Of a DNA stretch of 33,233 nt, positions 17,711-26,936 are shown in pieces. The stretch's first letter is position 1. Each line of letters opens with the position of its first letter. The position numbers and the translations under genes are program-made. The stretch lies in assembly GCF_011355085.1 (NCBI RefSeq), contig NZ_VXCP01000063.1, positions 12,501 to 45,733 of the forward strand. Direction: 5' to 3'. Source of the stretch: Pseudomonas akapageensis (GTDB lineage: Bacteria; Pseudomonadota; Gammaproteobacteria; Pseudomonadales; Pseudomonadaceae). Under the pieces are notes generated by a model that had not been told where the DNA came from, made no database searches, and worked only from the letters and a program-made list of their open reading frames with translations.

Positions 17711-20364
17711 TCTGGCTCTGGCTCGGCGGTCTGATCCGCGCGCGCAGGGGACGACTCGCTGGCAGCATGGCTGGCGTCGCGCTCACGGTGGCGCTTTTGA
17801 CACTTCTGGGTGCATTCCTGAGCCAAAGCGGAGCCAACATGACCGCCCGTGCGGTAAAGGAAATTCCGGTGGACTGGCAAGTGCAACTGGTACCCGGGGA
17901 GGGGCTTGCGGGCATCTCTGATGCAATCTCCAGAACCGCGCGCGTCAGCCGGCAGCAAGCTATCGGGTATGCCAGCGTAGAGGGGTTCGAGGCACAGACC
18001 GGCACAACGGTACAAACCACCGGTGCCGGTATGGCAATAGGGCTGGGAGCCGACTATGCAATGGATTTTCCAGGCCAGTTGCGTTTGTTGGTCGGCACTG
18101 ACGACGGTGTACTCATCGCCCAGCAAACCGCCGCCAACCTACACGTCGGACCCGGTGATCGGGTGACTGTTAACAGGCCCGGGCTGACAGCCACCAATGT
18201 GAGGATTTCCGGGGTTGTGGACATGCCCGCTGCCGATACTCTGTTCCAGGCCATCGGCGTACCGCCCGGTGCCGCGCCCCAGGCACCGCCGGATAATGTG
18301 CTGGTGTTGCCATTGCTGGTCTGGCATTCGCTGTTTGATCCACAGGCGCAAGTCAGACCGGACTCGGTCCGCTTGCAATTGCATATGGCACTCGACCATA
18401 GCCAACTGCCGGATTCCCCGGAAGCAGCGTTGATCTTCAGTGAGAATGCGGCCCGCAATCTGGAAGCCCGGATTGCCGGCCGCGGGATACTGGCCAACAA
18501 CCTGGCGGTAAGACTCGACGCAGTGCGTGGTGATGCTCTCTATGCGCGTGTCCTGTTTCTGTTCCTGGGCGTACCGGGGTGTTTGTTGGCGATGTTCCTC
18601 ACTCTTGCCCTGGCCGCCTCCGGAGGCGAGCGGCGCAGGCACGAACAGACCCTGCTGCGCATACGCGGTGCCGTGGCAGCCGACATACTCCGGCTTGCCG
18701 TTGCCGAGGCCGCCATGATCGGGCTCGGCGGTCTTTTCCTGGGGGTGGCATTGGCCGCTTTTGGGGCACGCCTACTGTTGACCGGTGGGTTGTTTCAGAC
18801 AGCCAGTATTGCCTGGCTTGGCATAGCCGGCCTGAGCGGGCTGCTGTTGGCGCAGGTGGCCATCCTGTTGCCCGCTTGGCACGACCTGCGTCAGGTGACC
18901 GTAAGGCAGGCGCGGATGAGCAGCGGTCCAGGACCTCAGGGGACCTGGCAACGCATCAGGCTCGACTTCATTTTCCTGGCACTGGCGGCGGTAGTCCTGT
19001 GGCGCACCTCGAGCAGCGGCTATCAATTGGTGCTGGCCCCCGAGGGCGTGCCGACGGCCCAGGTCGATTACTCGGCTTTTCTGGCGCCTTTGCTGTTTTG
19101 GTTGGGTATGGGGTTGCTGCTGTTGCGGTTATGCACGTCTGCCCTGAAAAATGGCCGACGGCCGCTGGCAAAACTGTTGCGGGCTCTGGCCGGACCATTG
19201 GCAGATCTGGTGGCGGCATCCATCAGCCAACAGCGTCGACGTGTGACACAAGGCATTGCCTTGACGGCATTGGGCTTTGCCTTTGCAACCTCGACGGCAA
19301 TCTTCAATACCACCTATAACGCCCAGGCACGGGTCGACGCCGAATTGACCAACGGAGCCGACGTCACCGTCACCGGTACCGCACAGAACCCTGCATCCAG
19401 TCACCTGCACGCACTTGAGCAGTTGCCTGGCGTGAAGGCCGCCCAGGGCATGCAGCATCGCTATGCCTATGTTGGCAACGACCTGCAGGATCTCTACGGC
19501 ATCGATCCCCGGCATCTGGGTGAGGCAACGCGAATCGTTGATGCTTACTTCCAGGGTGCGACTGCCGAGGCGTCATTGGACCTGCTGGCGAAAACGCCGG
19601 ACGGTGTGCTGGTTTCGGAAGAGACGGCGCAGGATTTCCAGCTGCAACTCGGCGATGAACTTTACCTGCGCATACAGCACGCTGCCGACCATCAGTATCA
19701 CAGCGTGCGCTTCCACTTCATTGGAGTAGTACGAGAGTTCCCGACCGCGCCCCACGATTCATTTCTGGTAGCGAATGCGACGTATGTGGGCCAGCAGTCA
19801 GGCGCGCAGGAGGCTGAAATCGTGCTGCTGCGCAGCGATACCGCGGATCTCTCGGCGCTGGCCAAGGCGGTTCGGCAATTGGTCGCCGACCTGCCGGGCA
19901 GCAAGGTCAGCGACCTCAGCGAGGCACGCCGCTTGATCGCCTCTGGCCTCACGGCCATCGACCTGCGCGGGCTTGCGCAGCTGGAACTGAGTTTTGCGAT
20001 GCTCATGGTCACGGCCGCCACCGGGTTGATGCTGTCACTGGGGCTGGCCGAGAGGCGCCGTACCTTTGCCATCCTCTCGGCATTGGGCGCCAGGCCTCGT
20101 CAGCTCGGCGCATTTATCTGGAGCGAGGCGTTGCTACAGTTCGTGGCGGGTACAACCCTGGGAACACTCACCGGGCTTGGATTGGCCTGGATGCTGGTAA
20201 AACTGCTGACTGGCGTGTTCGATCCGCCGCCGCAGAGCCTGGCGATACCGTGGGGCTATCTGGCGGGGCTGATTTTCCTGGCGTTTGTATCCATTGTCAG
20301 CGCCGTACTGACAGCTCTGCGCGAAACGCGTGTCCCGGCCGTGCAACGCATGCGTGAACTTTAA
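17707..20364 (+). CDS. FtsX/MacB-type ABC transporter permease with two FtsX domains
   Basis: 885 residues from the ATG at 17707 (ATGA overlap with the ATPase stop). Layout: N-terminal membrane segment (about 18-40), a large extracytoplasmic domain, an FtsX domain with membrane segments at about 275-390, a segment near 420-490, a second N-terminal-like segment at about 520, a second extracytoplasmic domain and a final FtsX domain at about 750-880 that ends LRETRVPAVQRMREL. This duplicated design is that of YbbP/LolE-related permeases, which move lipids, lipoproteins or peptides rather than import sugars. The cargo is unknown; the co-encoded secreted protein is the best lead. Confidence 0.9.
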   Translation: MIWLWLGGLIRARRGRLAGSMAGVALTVALLTLLGAFLSQSGANMTARAVKEIPVDWQVQLVPGEGLAGISDAISRTARVSRQQAIGYASVEGFEAQTGTTVQTTGAGMAIGLGADYAMDFPGQLRLLVGTDDGVLIAQQTAANLHVGPGDRVTVNRPGLTATNVRISGVVDMPAADTLFQAIGVPPGAAPQAPPDNVLVLPLLVWHSLFDPQAQVRPDSVRLQLHMALDHSQLPDSPEAALIFSENAARNLEARIAGRGILANNLAVRLDAVRGDALYARVLFLFLGVPGCLLAMFLTLALAASGGERRRHEQTLLRIRGAVAADILRLAVAEAAMIGLGGLFLGVALAAFGARLLLTGGLFQTASIAWLGIAGLSGLLLAQVAILLPAWHDLRQVTVRQARMSSGPGPQGTWQRIRLDFIFLALAAVVLWRTSSSGYQLVLAPEGVPTAQVDYSAFLAPLLFWLGMGLLLLRLCTSALKNGRRPLAKLLRALAGPLADLVAASISQQRRRVTQGIALTALGFAFATSTAIFNTTYNAQARVDAELTNGADVTVTGTAQNPASSHLHALEQLPGVKAAQGMQHRYAYVGNDLQDLYGIDPRHLGEATRIVDAYFQGATAEASLDLLAKTPDGVLVSEETAQDFQLQLGDELYLRIQHAADHQYHSVRFHFIGVVREFPTAPHDSFLVANATYVGQQSGAQEAEIVLLRSDTADLSALAKAVRQLVADLPGSKVSDLSEARRLIASGLTAIDLRGLAQLELSFAMLMVTAATGLMLSLGLAERRRTFAILSALGARPRQLGAFIWSEALLQFVAGTTLGTLTGLGLAWMLVKLLTGVFDPPPQSLAIPWGYLAGLIFLAFVSIVSAVLTALRETRVPAVQRMREL

Positions 20365-20411
20365 CAAAGCCATGACCGGGTGCGTTTCCATCGAGCCCAC
20401 TACTTTCAGCT

Positions 20412-21299
20412 TTACTCAACGCTGCGTGCACGGGATTTCGCCAACATCGCAGTATCAAGCGGCAGGTCTTGTTCAAGGGCTGTGATATGGCCCTCACTTT
20501 CAAAGGCGTTAGACTTTATTGGCTTTACCTGGGTCAGTTGATAGTACATTTTGACCCTTCGATGGCTGGCCGAATATCCACCCATCGCTGAAACCGTTCC
20601 ACTTTGAATATGATCCAGATACCTGAAGATCTTGCGTGGCGATATTAACTTGATCGGGTAGTTCAAGGCCGTCATTCGATCTTGCAGTGCATAACCCGGG
20701 TTATCCCCGTCCATTTGAAAGTGCAAGCCGTGTTTCTTGATAAGGCGTGCATTCCACAAGGTACAAAAGCTCTTCAAATGAACTTCCTTGTAGGGTTTCG
20801 GCGCCCTTGCGTTGAAGCCCAGCGCCAGCAGGCTACGCCGCGTGTAGTGCTTGAAAAAACGCGAAGCCAGGCGCCAGGTGGAACGGGCAACCCCCCGATC
20901 GAGCTGCTCCAGGCAGCCGACTGCGGCGACTTCACGTGGCCCGTCACACTGGTCGAGCATCATGCGAAAGACGCTGGCGTCGTGAATGAACGTATCGGTG
21001 TGCAACAGGAAGACATATTCGGTTTCTACCTGTTCGAGGGCAAGGTCCAGCGCTCGCCCATGGGCGATATTACCTGCCTCGGGGAGGGCGCTTTTACGTT
21101 CGATGAGGTTGATCCATTTCAATGTACGCAGGTATTCGATGCTCGCGTCGCCTGAATTGTTGTCCACGATAAAAACAGGAACGCCTGTGCCTATCAAACC
21201 CTCGTACAACAGATCCAGGCAGGTCTTGGTCAATGCGTGTGATTTATAGTTGACCAAGACAATACTGTAGTTTGCCTGGGTCGGAAGTTGACGCATCAT
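20412..21299 (-). CDS. Glycosyltransferase family 2 protein
   Basis: 295 residues. The GT-A start SIVLVNYKSHALTKTCLDLL and VFIVDNNSGDAS are typical of family 2. The metal-binding DXD position reads HTD in EYVFLLHTDTFI, and a GDNPGYALQDRM segment lies toward the C-terminus. It transfers a sugar from a nucleotide-sugar donor, probably to an envelope glycan. No transmembrane segment is obvious, so it should act on the cytoplasmic side. It follows the response regulator/histidine kinase genes in the same direction, about 320 bases downstream, and may share their transcript. Two adjacent ATGs are possible starts. Confidence 0.85.
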   Translation of the reverse strand: MMRQLPTQANYSIVLVNYKSHALTKTCLDLLYEGLIGTGVPVFIVDNNSGDASIEYLRTLKWINLIERKSALPEAGNIAHGRALDLALEQVETEYVFLLHTDTFIHDASVFRMMLDQCDGPREVAAVGCLEQLDRGVARSTWRLASRFFKHYTRRSLLALGFNARAPKPYKEVHLKSFCTLWNARLIKKHGLHFQMDGDNPGYALQDRMTALNYPIKLISPRKIFRYLDHIQSGTVSAMGGYSASHRRVKMYYQLTQVKPIKSNAFESEGHITALEQDLPLDTAMLAKSRARSVE

Positions 21300-21312
21300 G
21301 ATCTATAGAGCC

Positions 21313-21600
21313 TCAATTGTCGTCCGGGCTTATGGAATACTCCGCTGCCCGAGACGCTTGCCGCTGTTTCCGCGCCGAGTCCTGTTGCCACACGGCAAAC
21401 AGGTACTCGATTGATTTGCGGTTGCGGACATTGCCTCACTGAATCCCATGACACTGAAAGCGCATAGCCACCCAGCCTTGGTCTGAGGCTTGTTGCCAGT
21501 TCGGGCGCTCGTTATGGCGGCTGGCATAAGCTTCAGGCTTGGGCTCATTCTGAAGCGGGGCACCTTTCAGCCTGTTCCCCGGTAGTTAAATTATTTGACA
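21313..21600 (-). pseudogene. Possible decayed gene between histidine kinase and glycosyltransferase
   Basis: On the minus strand a frame with good Pseudomonas codon usage reads NERPNWQQASDQGWVAMRFQ, then meets a TGA at about 21440, then continues as RKSIEYLFAVWQQDSARKQR and stops at 21313. The frame has no ATG start. It may be a gene broken by one stop codon, or a chance frame. I recognise no family. Confidence 0.3.
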
Positions 21601-21622
21601 GGTTGATCAGCGGCGCGTGGAC

Positions 21623-22990
21623 TCAAGCGCGTTGCGCGTTACCAATCAGATCCACGCGGCATCCTGGCTGCGCATCGTCGACCTTGAGCGTCATGTCATG
21701 CAGCCGAGCGACGGCTGACACCATGCTCAAGCCCAGGCCATTACCCGGTGTGTTGCGGCTGGACTCGGAGCGGTAGAGTCGTCGAAACACGGCTTCACGT
21801 TCCGACTCCGGTATGCCCGGGCCGTGGTCGCGGATACTGATGGAGCAGTGGCTGGCGTCGGCCAACACCGTTACCTCGACCTTGCTGTCATCCGGTGAGA
21901 ACTTGATGGCATTGTCGAGCAGGTTGCACGTGGCATCGAACAGCAATTGCGCGTCCCCCAATACGGTGGCGGCGCTGCTGCAAGGCGTGAATGCCAGGGT
22001 CATGCCGCGCTCTTCGGCCAGTGGCTCGAACAGCTCGACAGCGTCAGCACTGATTGTGTTGAGGTCGACGGGGGTGAAGTGGCTGCGCCGGGCACTGCCC
22101 TCGATTTCCGAGATGCGCAGCAGGGCGCGGAAGGTCTGCATCAACCCCTTGGCATCTTCAATGGCCGTATCGATGGCGCCCGCATACTCGTTTTCGGTCA
22201 AACTACGTCGCTGCGCCCGTTCCAGCCCTGCGATCAAGCGGGTCAGCGGTGTCCGCAAATCATGCGCAATATCATCGCAGACGCCTTTGACTTCGCTCAT
22301 CAGGCGCTCGAGGGCATCGAGCATGCCGTTGACCACTGTCGCGATACGGTCGATGTCATCGTAGTTGCCCCTTGTCGGCAACCGACCACCAAGATCGCCT
22401 TCCACGATTTTTTTAATGGACCGGCTGAGCATGTCCAGACGCCGGCGAGCTGAGTACCCCAGGGCAATGGCCCCTGCGAGTCCAACCAGCAGCAGGAGTA
22501 AGCCACCTGAAATCAGGGCATTGATCAGGAGTTCGTCGAACTCGCGAATGTCACGAATATCCTGGGCGGTGACCAATGTCGTGCCATCGTCCAGTGGGTG
22601 GACGAGAAATCGCACAGGCCGCTCATGGCCATTGGGCTTGTCCCACATGAACTCTGCAGGTCGATCGTATTTGCGAAAGGCGGGCAGGGCTTGCATCGCG
22701 CCGGCGATAGGCCTGTTCTGGGCGTCGAACAAGGTGTTCGGCAGCCTGCCTTCGGTGTCCTGCGCCGTATGCTTGAGCAGTTCCTGGCGGCGTAATTCGG
22801 GTTGCAGGGCGTTTTGCCGATCCGCCTCGCGATGCAGCGCAGAGTCCACTTCCGTAATCAGATAACCGGTGGTCTGCCAGTAGATATAGCCGAATAACGC
22901 CAGAAACGAGCAACCGAACAATGCCAGGAACATGAGGGCTGTGCGGAAGCTGATGGTGCGCGGGATTTCACTCAGGGGAACGGAGAACAT
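21623..22990 (-). CDS. Sensor histidine kinase
   Basis: 455 residues from the ATG at 22990, which overlaps the response regulator by 23 bases; an upstream start would add 24 unlikely residues. Membrane segments at about 17-39 and 157-179 enclose a periplasmic sensor of about 115 residues. HAMP spans about 180-232. The phospho-accepting His243 is in DDIAHDLRTPL, the N-box is NLLDNAIKFS, and the G boxes are IRDHGPGIP and GNGLGLSMV. It pairs with the OmpR-type regulator upstream. The signal is unknown; its position next to arn genes suggests envelope or cationic-peptide sensing. Confidence 0.92.
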   Translation of the reverse strand: MFSVPLSEIPRTISFRTALMFLALFGCSFLALFGYIYWQTTGYLITEVDSALHREADRQNALQPELRRQELLKHTAQDTEGRLPNTLFDAQNRPIAGAMQALPAFRKYDRPAEFMWDKPNGHERPVRFLVHPLDDGTTLVTAQDIRDIREFDELLINALISGGLLLLLVGLAGAIALGYSARRRLDMLSRSIKKIVEGDLGGRLPTRGNYDDIDRIATVVNGMLDALERLMSEVKGVCDDIAHDLRTPLTRLIAGLERAQRRSLTENEYAGAIDTAIEDAKGLMQTFRALLRISEIEGSARRSHFTPVDLNTISADAVELFEPLAEERGMTLAFTPCSSAATVLGDAQLLFDATCNLLDNAIKFSPDDSKVEVTVLADASHCSISIRDHGPGIPESEREAVFRRLYRSESSRNTPGNGLGLSMVSAVARLHDMTLKVDDAQPGCRVDLIGNAQRA

Positions 22991-23660
22991 AACCAGCCCC
23001 GCGAACAGTGTGGAGCATGGGCGCGTCGCCTTGGCCATCGATCTTGTGGCGCAGGCGGCCAATATGTACGTCGATCACGTTGGTGCGCTCGTCATAGCTG
23101 TAGTTCCAGACCGCCTCGAACAGCATGGTGCGCGTTACGACCTGGCCTGCATGTTGCGCCAGATATTCGAGCAAGGCGTACTCGCGCGGCAACAGATCGA
23201 TTTTTCGCTCGCCTCTGCGCACCGAGCGGCGCAGCAAGTCGATATCCAGATTGCCAACGCGTATGCGACTGTCACGGCTGGCTTCGGCGGTGGGAGAACG
23301 TCGTCGGCTCAACGCATCGAGGCGCGCGGTCAACTCGATGAATTCGAAAGGTTTGGTCAGATAATCGTCGCCCCCTGCACGCAAGCCGCGAACCCGCTCG
23401 TCCAGGGCACTGAGAGCGCTCAGAATCAGTACCGGCGTGGTGATGCCCGATGCGCGCAGGGCCGTCAGCATGCCGAGACCATCAAGGGCGCCAGGCAGCA
23501 TGCGGTCCAGCACGATAATGTCGAAAGTATCGCCGACAGCGCTGAGCAAACCGTCACGGCCATTATCGACCAGGGTTACTTCGAAGCCATGGTCGTGAAG
23601 GGCGGCTTCGATCTCACGTGAGGTGACAGGATCATCCTCGATAACCAATACATGGGTCAT
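22968..23660 (-). CDS. OmpR-family response regulator
   Basis: 230 residues. The receiver has the acidic pair EDD at 8-10, the phospho-acceptor Asp52 in IIVLDRMLPG and Lys near 103 in DDYLTKPFEF. The C-terminal winged helix (LPREYALLEYLAQHAGQVVTR, ending RGAGYVLR) binds DNA. After the phospho-acceptor the loop reads LPGALDGLG, one residue longer than the usual LPGMDG. It is first in an operon with the histidine kinase and is divergent from a second regulator of the same type. Its targets could include the arn operon or the glycosyltransferase, but no site was proven. Confidence 0.93.
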   Translation of the reverse strand: MTHVLVIEDDPVTSREIEAALHDHGFEVTLVDNGRDGLLSAVGDTFDIIVLDRMLPGALDGLGMLTALRASGITTPVLILSALSALDERVRGLRAGGDDYLTKPFEFIELTARLDALSRRRSPTAEASRDSRIRVGNLDIDLLRRSVRRGERKIDLLPREYALLEYLAQHAGQVVTRTMLFEAVWNYSYDERTNVIDVHIGRLRHKIDGQGDAPMLHTVRGAGYVLRSPE

Positions 23661-23680
23661 AGACGTTTCGCTGAACTCCG

Positions 23681-23758
23681 GGGTTGACGCTTGAAAGTCG
23701 GTGCAATGGTGTCGACCCCAATGTTGGCGTAGTGTGCCAAGTCCATATATACACTTGG
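23681..23758. promoter_or_regulatory. Divergent promoter region with inverted repeats between two response regulators
   Basis: The 146-base gap contains CCAAGT-N10-ACTTGG (23737-23742 and 23753-23758) around an AT-rich centre, and a looser GGGGTTGAC/GTCGACCCC pair (23681-23719). These are candidate operators by which either regulator could control both directions. Confidence 0.35.
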
Positions 23759-23806
23759 ATCGCGTCAGAATGAAAAAAAGTTTAGATCCGAAACTGCGAG
23801 GTTGAT

Positions 23807-24502
23807 GTGCGTATTCTGGTCATTGAAGACGATGCGCGTGCTGCATCCTATCTGGCGCGTGGGCTGAGCGAGAGTGGGCATGTGGTCGACGCGGCGGAAA
23901 ATGGACACGATGGCCTGGCCATGGCGCTTGAAGGTATCTACGACGCCCTGGTTGTCGACCGGCATCTGCCTGGCATGGACGGCCTGGAGCTGGTACGGAC
24001 ATTACGCCGCCGACAGCAGACGATTCCGGTGCTGATGCTCAGCGCCCTGGCCTCGACCCAGCAACGTGTCGAGGGTTTGCAGGCTGGTTGCGATGATTAC
24101 CTGGGCAAGCCCTATGCCTTCATTGAAGTGCTTGTTCGCCTGGAGGCTCTGTTGCGCACACGCGATCAGGCACCAGCGGCCGCAGGTAGTCTTCGTGTGG
24201 GTGAGCTGTATCTTGATTGCGCTGCGCGCCAGGTGACTCGGCAAGGCAAGACCATCGCCCTGGCATACCGGGAAACCCTGATTCTGGAAAAGCTGATGCG
24301 CCATCGTGGCGAGGTGGTGACACGCCTGATGTTGCTTGAGAGTGCGTGGGATTATGAGTTCGACCCCAATGACAACGTCATCGACAAGCATATCTATCGC
24401 CTGCGTCGCAAGCTGGATGAGGGATTCGAACAGTCACTGATACTGACTGTTCCCGGCGTCGGATACCGACTCGGCGCGGTTGACGATATGCCGCAGGATT
24501 AA
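23807..24502 (+). CDS. Orphan OmpR-family response regulator
   Basis: 231 residues starting with GTG after GAGG. The receiver has EDD at 7-9, Asp51 in ALVVDRHLPGMDG and Lys in DDYLGKPYAF. The winged-helix part (TLILEKLMRHRGEVVTR, ending VPGVGYRLG) is complete. No kinase gene follows, but the divergent regulator at 22968-23660 is a close paralogue by motif (SALxxxxxRVxGLxAGxDDYLxKP in both). It may be phosphorylated by the neighbouring kinase or by another one. Its stop is 54 bases from the end of arnF. Confidence 0.92.
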   Translation: MRILVIEDDARAASYLARGLSESGHVVDAAENGHDGLAMALEGIYDALVVDRHLPGMDGLELVRTLRRRQQTIPVLMLSALASTQQRVEGLQAGCDDYLGKPYAFIEVLVRLEALLRTRDQAPAAAGSLRVGELYLDCAARQVTRQGKTIALAYRETLILEKLMRHRGEVVTRLMLLESAWDYEFDPNDNVIDKHIYRLRRKLDEGFEQSLILTVPGVGYRLGAVDDMPQD

Positions 24503-24517
24503 CCTTTCACGCAGTGG

Positions 24518-24550
24518 GTGCCAGATCCCGTACGGCCAGGGATCGGGCAC
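24518..24550. terminator. Stem-loop between the orphan regulator and arnF
   Basis: 12-base arms (GTGCCAGATCCC and GGGATCGGGCAC, one mismatch) with a 10-base loop lie between the converging genes. No T-run follows in either direction, so termination, if any, is weak or needs Rho. Confidence 0.4.
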
Positions 24551-24556
24551 TGCCTC

Positions 24557-24946
24557 CTAGGCGTTGTCATCATGTGGGCGTCGCCAATTGATGACAATGA
24601 CGCCAAGAACCACCAACGTTACCCCCAAGGTCTTGAGTGCGGAAAAGTCCTCGTGAAAGGCCGGCAGGCCGGCGGCAAGCAGATAGACCAGGGCGTAGCT
24701 GATGCTGAGCATCGAATAGGCCTGGCCCAGCGGCAAGTCGCGCAAGGCGCCAAGCCAGCAGAGCATCGACAGCGCATAGGCGAGAATGGCGATGGCGAGC
24801 ACGGCCAGTGCGCCCAGTGGCAGGGCATGATCGGCAAGCGCAGCGAAACCGGGTAGCCGTGTCATGCTCCAACGCATGCCCAATTGGGCCGCTCCAACCA
24901 GGCACACGCTGCCCATGGCCAGGGCAATGCCTCGCGAGCGACTCAT
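24557..24946 (-). CDS. arnF: ArnF, subunit of undecaprenyl phosphate-L-Ara4N flippase
   Basis: 129 residues with four membrane segments, SMR/EamA-like (QAYSMLSISYALVYLLAA). ArnE and ArnF form the flippase that moves undecaprenyl-phosphate-4-amino-4-deoxy-L-arabinose across the inner membrane. The ATG at 24946 overlaps the arnE stop as ATGA; a GTG three codons upstream is an alternative. It is the last gene of the arn operon. Confidence 0.9.
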   Translation of the reverse strand: MSRSRGIALAMGSVCLVGAAQLGMRWSMTRLPGFAALADHALPLGALAVLAIAILAYALSMLCWLGALRDLPLGQAYSMLSISYALVYLLAAGLPAFHEDFSALKTLGVTLVVLGVIVINWRRPHDDNA

Positions 24947-25287
24947 GACTGCCACCCCAGCAGCGCCACACCGGACATGACCAGTGCTACGCCGTACCAG
25001 TGACGGCGATCGATGGCTTCGCGGAAAACGAAGCGCGCCACCAGGGTTATCAGGACGAAGTTGATGCTCAGCATGGGGTAGGCAATGCCGACCTCAAGGC
25101 GTTGCAGCACCAGCAGCCATAGCAACAGCCCGCACCCCAGACAGGCCAGGGCCAGCCACAGCCATGGCGTCAGCAGCTTGGCGGCCAGCGCGAGCGTTTG
25201 CCCACGCCAGCTTTCCACAGCGAGTTTTTGTGCGATCTGCCCCAGACAGGTAAGCGCGCTGGCCGATAACAACAGCAGAAAAGTCAT
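24943..25287 (-). CDS. arnE: ArnE, subunit of undecaprenyl phosphate-L-Ara4N flippase
   Basis: 114 residues, four membrane segments, SMR-like (GIAYPMLSINFVLITLVARF, ending GVALLGWQS). It is the partner of ArnF. Its ATG overlaps the arnT stop by four bases, so the two genes are translationally coupled. Confidence 0.92.
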   Translation of the reverse strand: MTFLLLLSASALTCLGQIAQKLAVESWRGQTLALAAKLLTPWLWLALACLGCGLLLWLLVLQRLEVGIAYPMLSINFVLITLVARFVFREAIDRRHWYGVALVMSGVALLGWQS

Positions 25288-26936
25288 GGCGCGCTCTGGT
25301 CAAAGATGAGAATTACAATGTTGCCCTGTTCATAGCGCTTGCCATCCTTGGGCAGCAACTGAACTTCACGTTCTTCCTCTTCACCCTTGACCCGCATCAC
25401 CACGCCGACTGAACCTTTTTGACGCGCATCGACCATCCATTGCGCAACCGCCTCTGTATCGACCTTGCGTGCCGTGGCATCCGGGTAGGATAAGCCATAC
25501 TTGACCTCGCCCACCGTGTTCAAAAGCGCCACTTGTGGATTTTTCGTATGCCAGGCCAGGGCCGATGCGGCCCCCAGATCGTTGCTCAACAGGCTATGGC
25601 TCTGTGCGAGCTCCCGGGCATGGACGGCGATAAAGGCGTCGGGTGTCTTGTTGTAGACGACACTATTGGGCAAGGCCGCTGGCACAAGTGCAAGCGCGAC
25701 GAGCATGCCGGGCACCGGCGCCAGCCACATCCGGGAAGGTTTGATGAAGGCCAGGAAATTGCTGAGGGTCCAGGCACCCAGAGCGATGATGACAAGCGCC
25801 AGGTTCAGTGGTTCGTTCAGGTAGACGGGGCGCTTGAGTTGCAGGTAGGCCAGCGCCACAAGGGCTAATATGCCGATGGCCAGGTTGAGCAGCGCATTGT
25901 TGCGCAGGGCTCGGATATTGCCCTGATCGAGACGCTGCAGCAAGGCATGCCCGATCATCAACGCCAACGGCAGCATGCACGGCATGATGTAGGTCGGCAA
26001 CTTGCCTTTACTCATGCTGAAAAGGGCCAGTGGCAGCAGCATCCAAAGCAACAGGAACAGGATTTTCGGGTCGCGACGCGAGTGCCAGGCCTGCTTGAAC
26101 GTACCGGGCAGCAGCAACGCCCAGGGCAAACTCGAGACCACCAGCATTGGCAGGTAGAACCACCAGGGCCTGGCGTGTTGCGCGTTCTCACCGGCGAAAC
26201 GGCGGATGTGTTCGTGCCAGAAAAAGAAATTCCAGAAGTCCGATTCACGTGCATGAACAGTCAGGCCCCAAGGCAACGAGATCGCTACGGCAACCACGAC
26301 GGCCACGATTCCGAAGCGCACCAGTTCGGCAAAGCGCCGTTGCCAGATCATATAGGGCAGGGCAACCAGTACCGGCAGCGCCAGGGCCAGGAAGCCCTTG
26401 GTCATGAAGCCCATCCCGCAGGCCACCCCCAGTACTATCCATGAGGCCAGCCGTGGGCCGAAACCGGTACTGTCGATGGCAAACCACAAGGCGACGAAAC
26501 TGAGGTTGACCCACAGGGTAAATTGCGGATCGAGGTTGGCGTAGCCCGCCTGCCCGACGATCAGGCCGAAACTTATGTAAATCGCTGCGCAGATGAAGCT
26601 CTTGCGCGGGTCATTCCACAAGCGTTGGCTGATCAGGTAGGTCAGGACCACGCTCAGGCCCAGGCTCACGGCCGAAGCGATGCGCGCACCGAACAGGTTT
26701 TCGCCGAACAGGGCCTGGCCGATGGCAATCATCCAGTAGCCGGCAGCCGGCTTTTCAAAGTAGCGCAGCCCCATGAAATGCGGCACCGCCCAGTTGCCGC
26801 TCATGAGCATTTCCTGGCTCATCTGGGCATAACGGGTTTCGTCCGGAATCCACAGGCCGTGGAAGGGCAATGGCAGGAGATAGAACAGTACGAACGCGCA
26901 AAACAGGAGGGGGAGTGCCCAGCGTCGTGTCATCAT
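25284..26936 (-). CDS. arnT: ArnT, L-Ara4N transferase to lipid A
   Basis: 550 residues, the usual length. An N-terminal set of about twelve membrane segments follows the motif WIPDETRYAQMSQEML near residue 30, which marks ArnT/PMT-type GT-C enzymes. A C-terminal periplasmic domain follows (about 430-550). On the periplasmic side it moves L-Ara4N from undecaprenyl phosphate to lipid A phosphates, which lowers binding of polymyxin and other cationic peptides. The start at 26936 gives an ATGA overlap with arnD; an earlier frame start would add six residues. Confidence 0.95.
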   Translation of the reverse strand: MMTRRWALPLLFCAFVLFYLLPLPFHGLWIPDETRYAQMSQEMLMSGNWAVPHFMGLRYFEKPAAGYWMIAIGQALFGENLFGARIASAVSLGLSVVLTYLISQRLWNDPRKSFICAAIYISFGLIVGQAGYANLDPQFTLWVNLSFVALWFAIDSTGFGPRLASWIVLGVACGMGFMTKGFLALALPVLVALPYMIWQRRFAELVRFGIVAVVVAVAISLPWGLTVHARESDFWNFFFWHEHIRRFAGENAQHARPWWFYLPMLVVSSLPWALLLPGTFKQAWHSRRDPKILFLLLWMLLPLALFSMSKGKLPTYIMPCMLPLALMIGHALLQRLDQGNIRALRNNALLNLAIGILALVALAYLQLKRPVYLNEPLNLALVIIALGAWTLSNFLAFIKPSRMWLAPVPGMLVALALVPAALPNSVVYNKTPDAFIAVHARELAQSHSLLSNDLGAASALAWHTKNPQVALLNTVGEVKYGLSYPDATARKVDTEAVAQWMVDARQKGSVGVVMRVKGEEEEREVQLLPKDGKRYEQGNIVILIFDQSAP

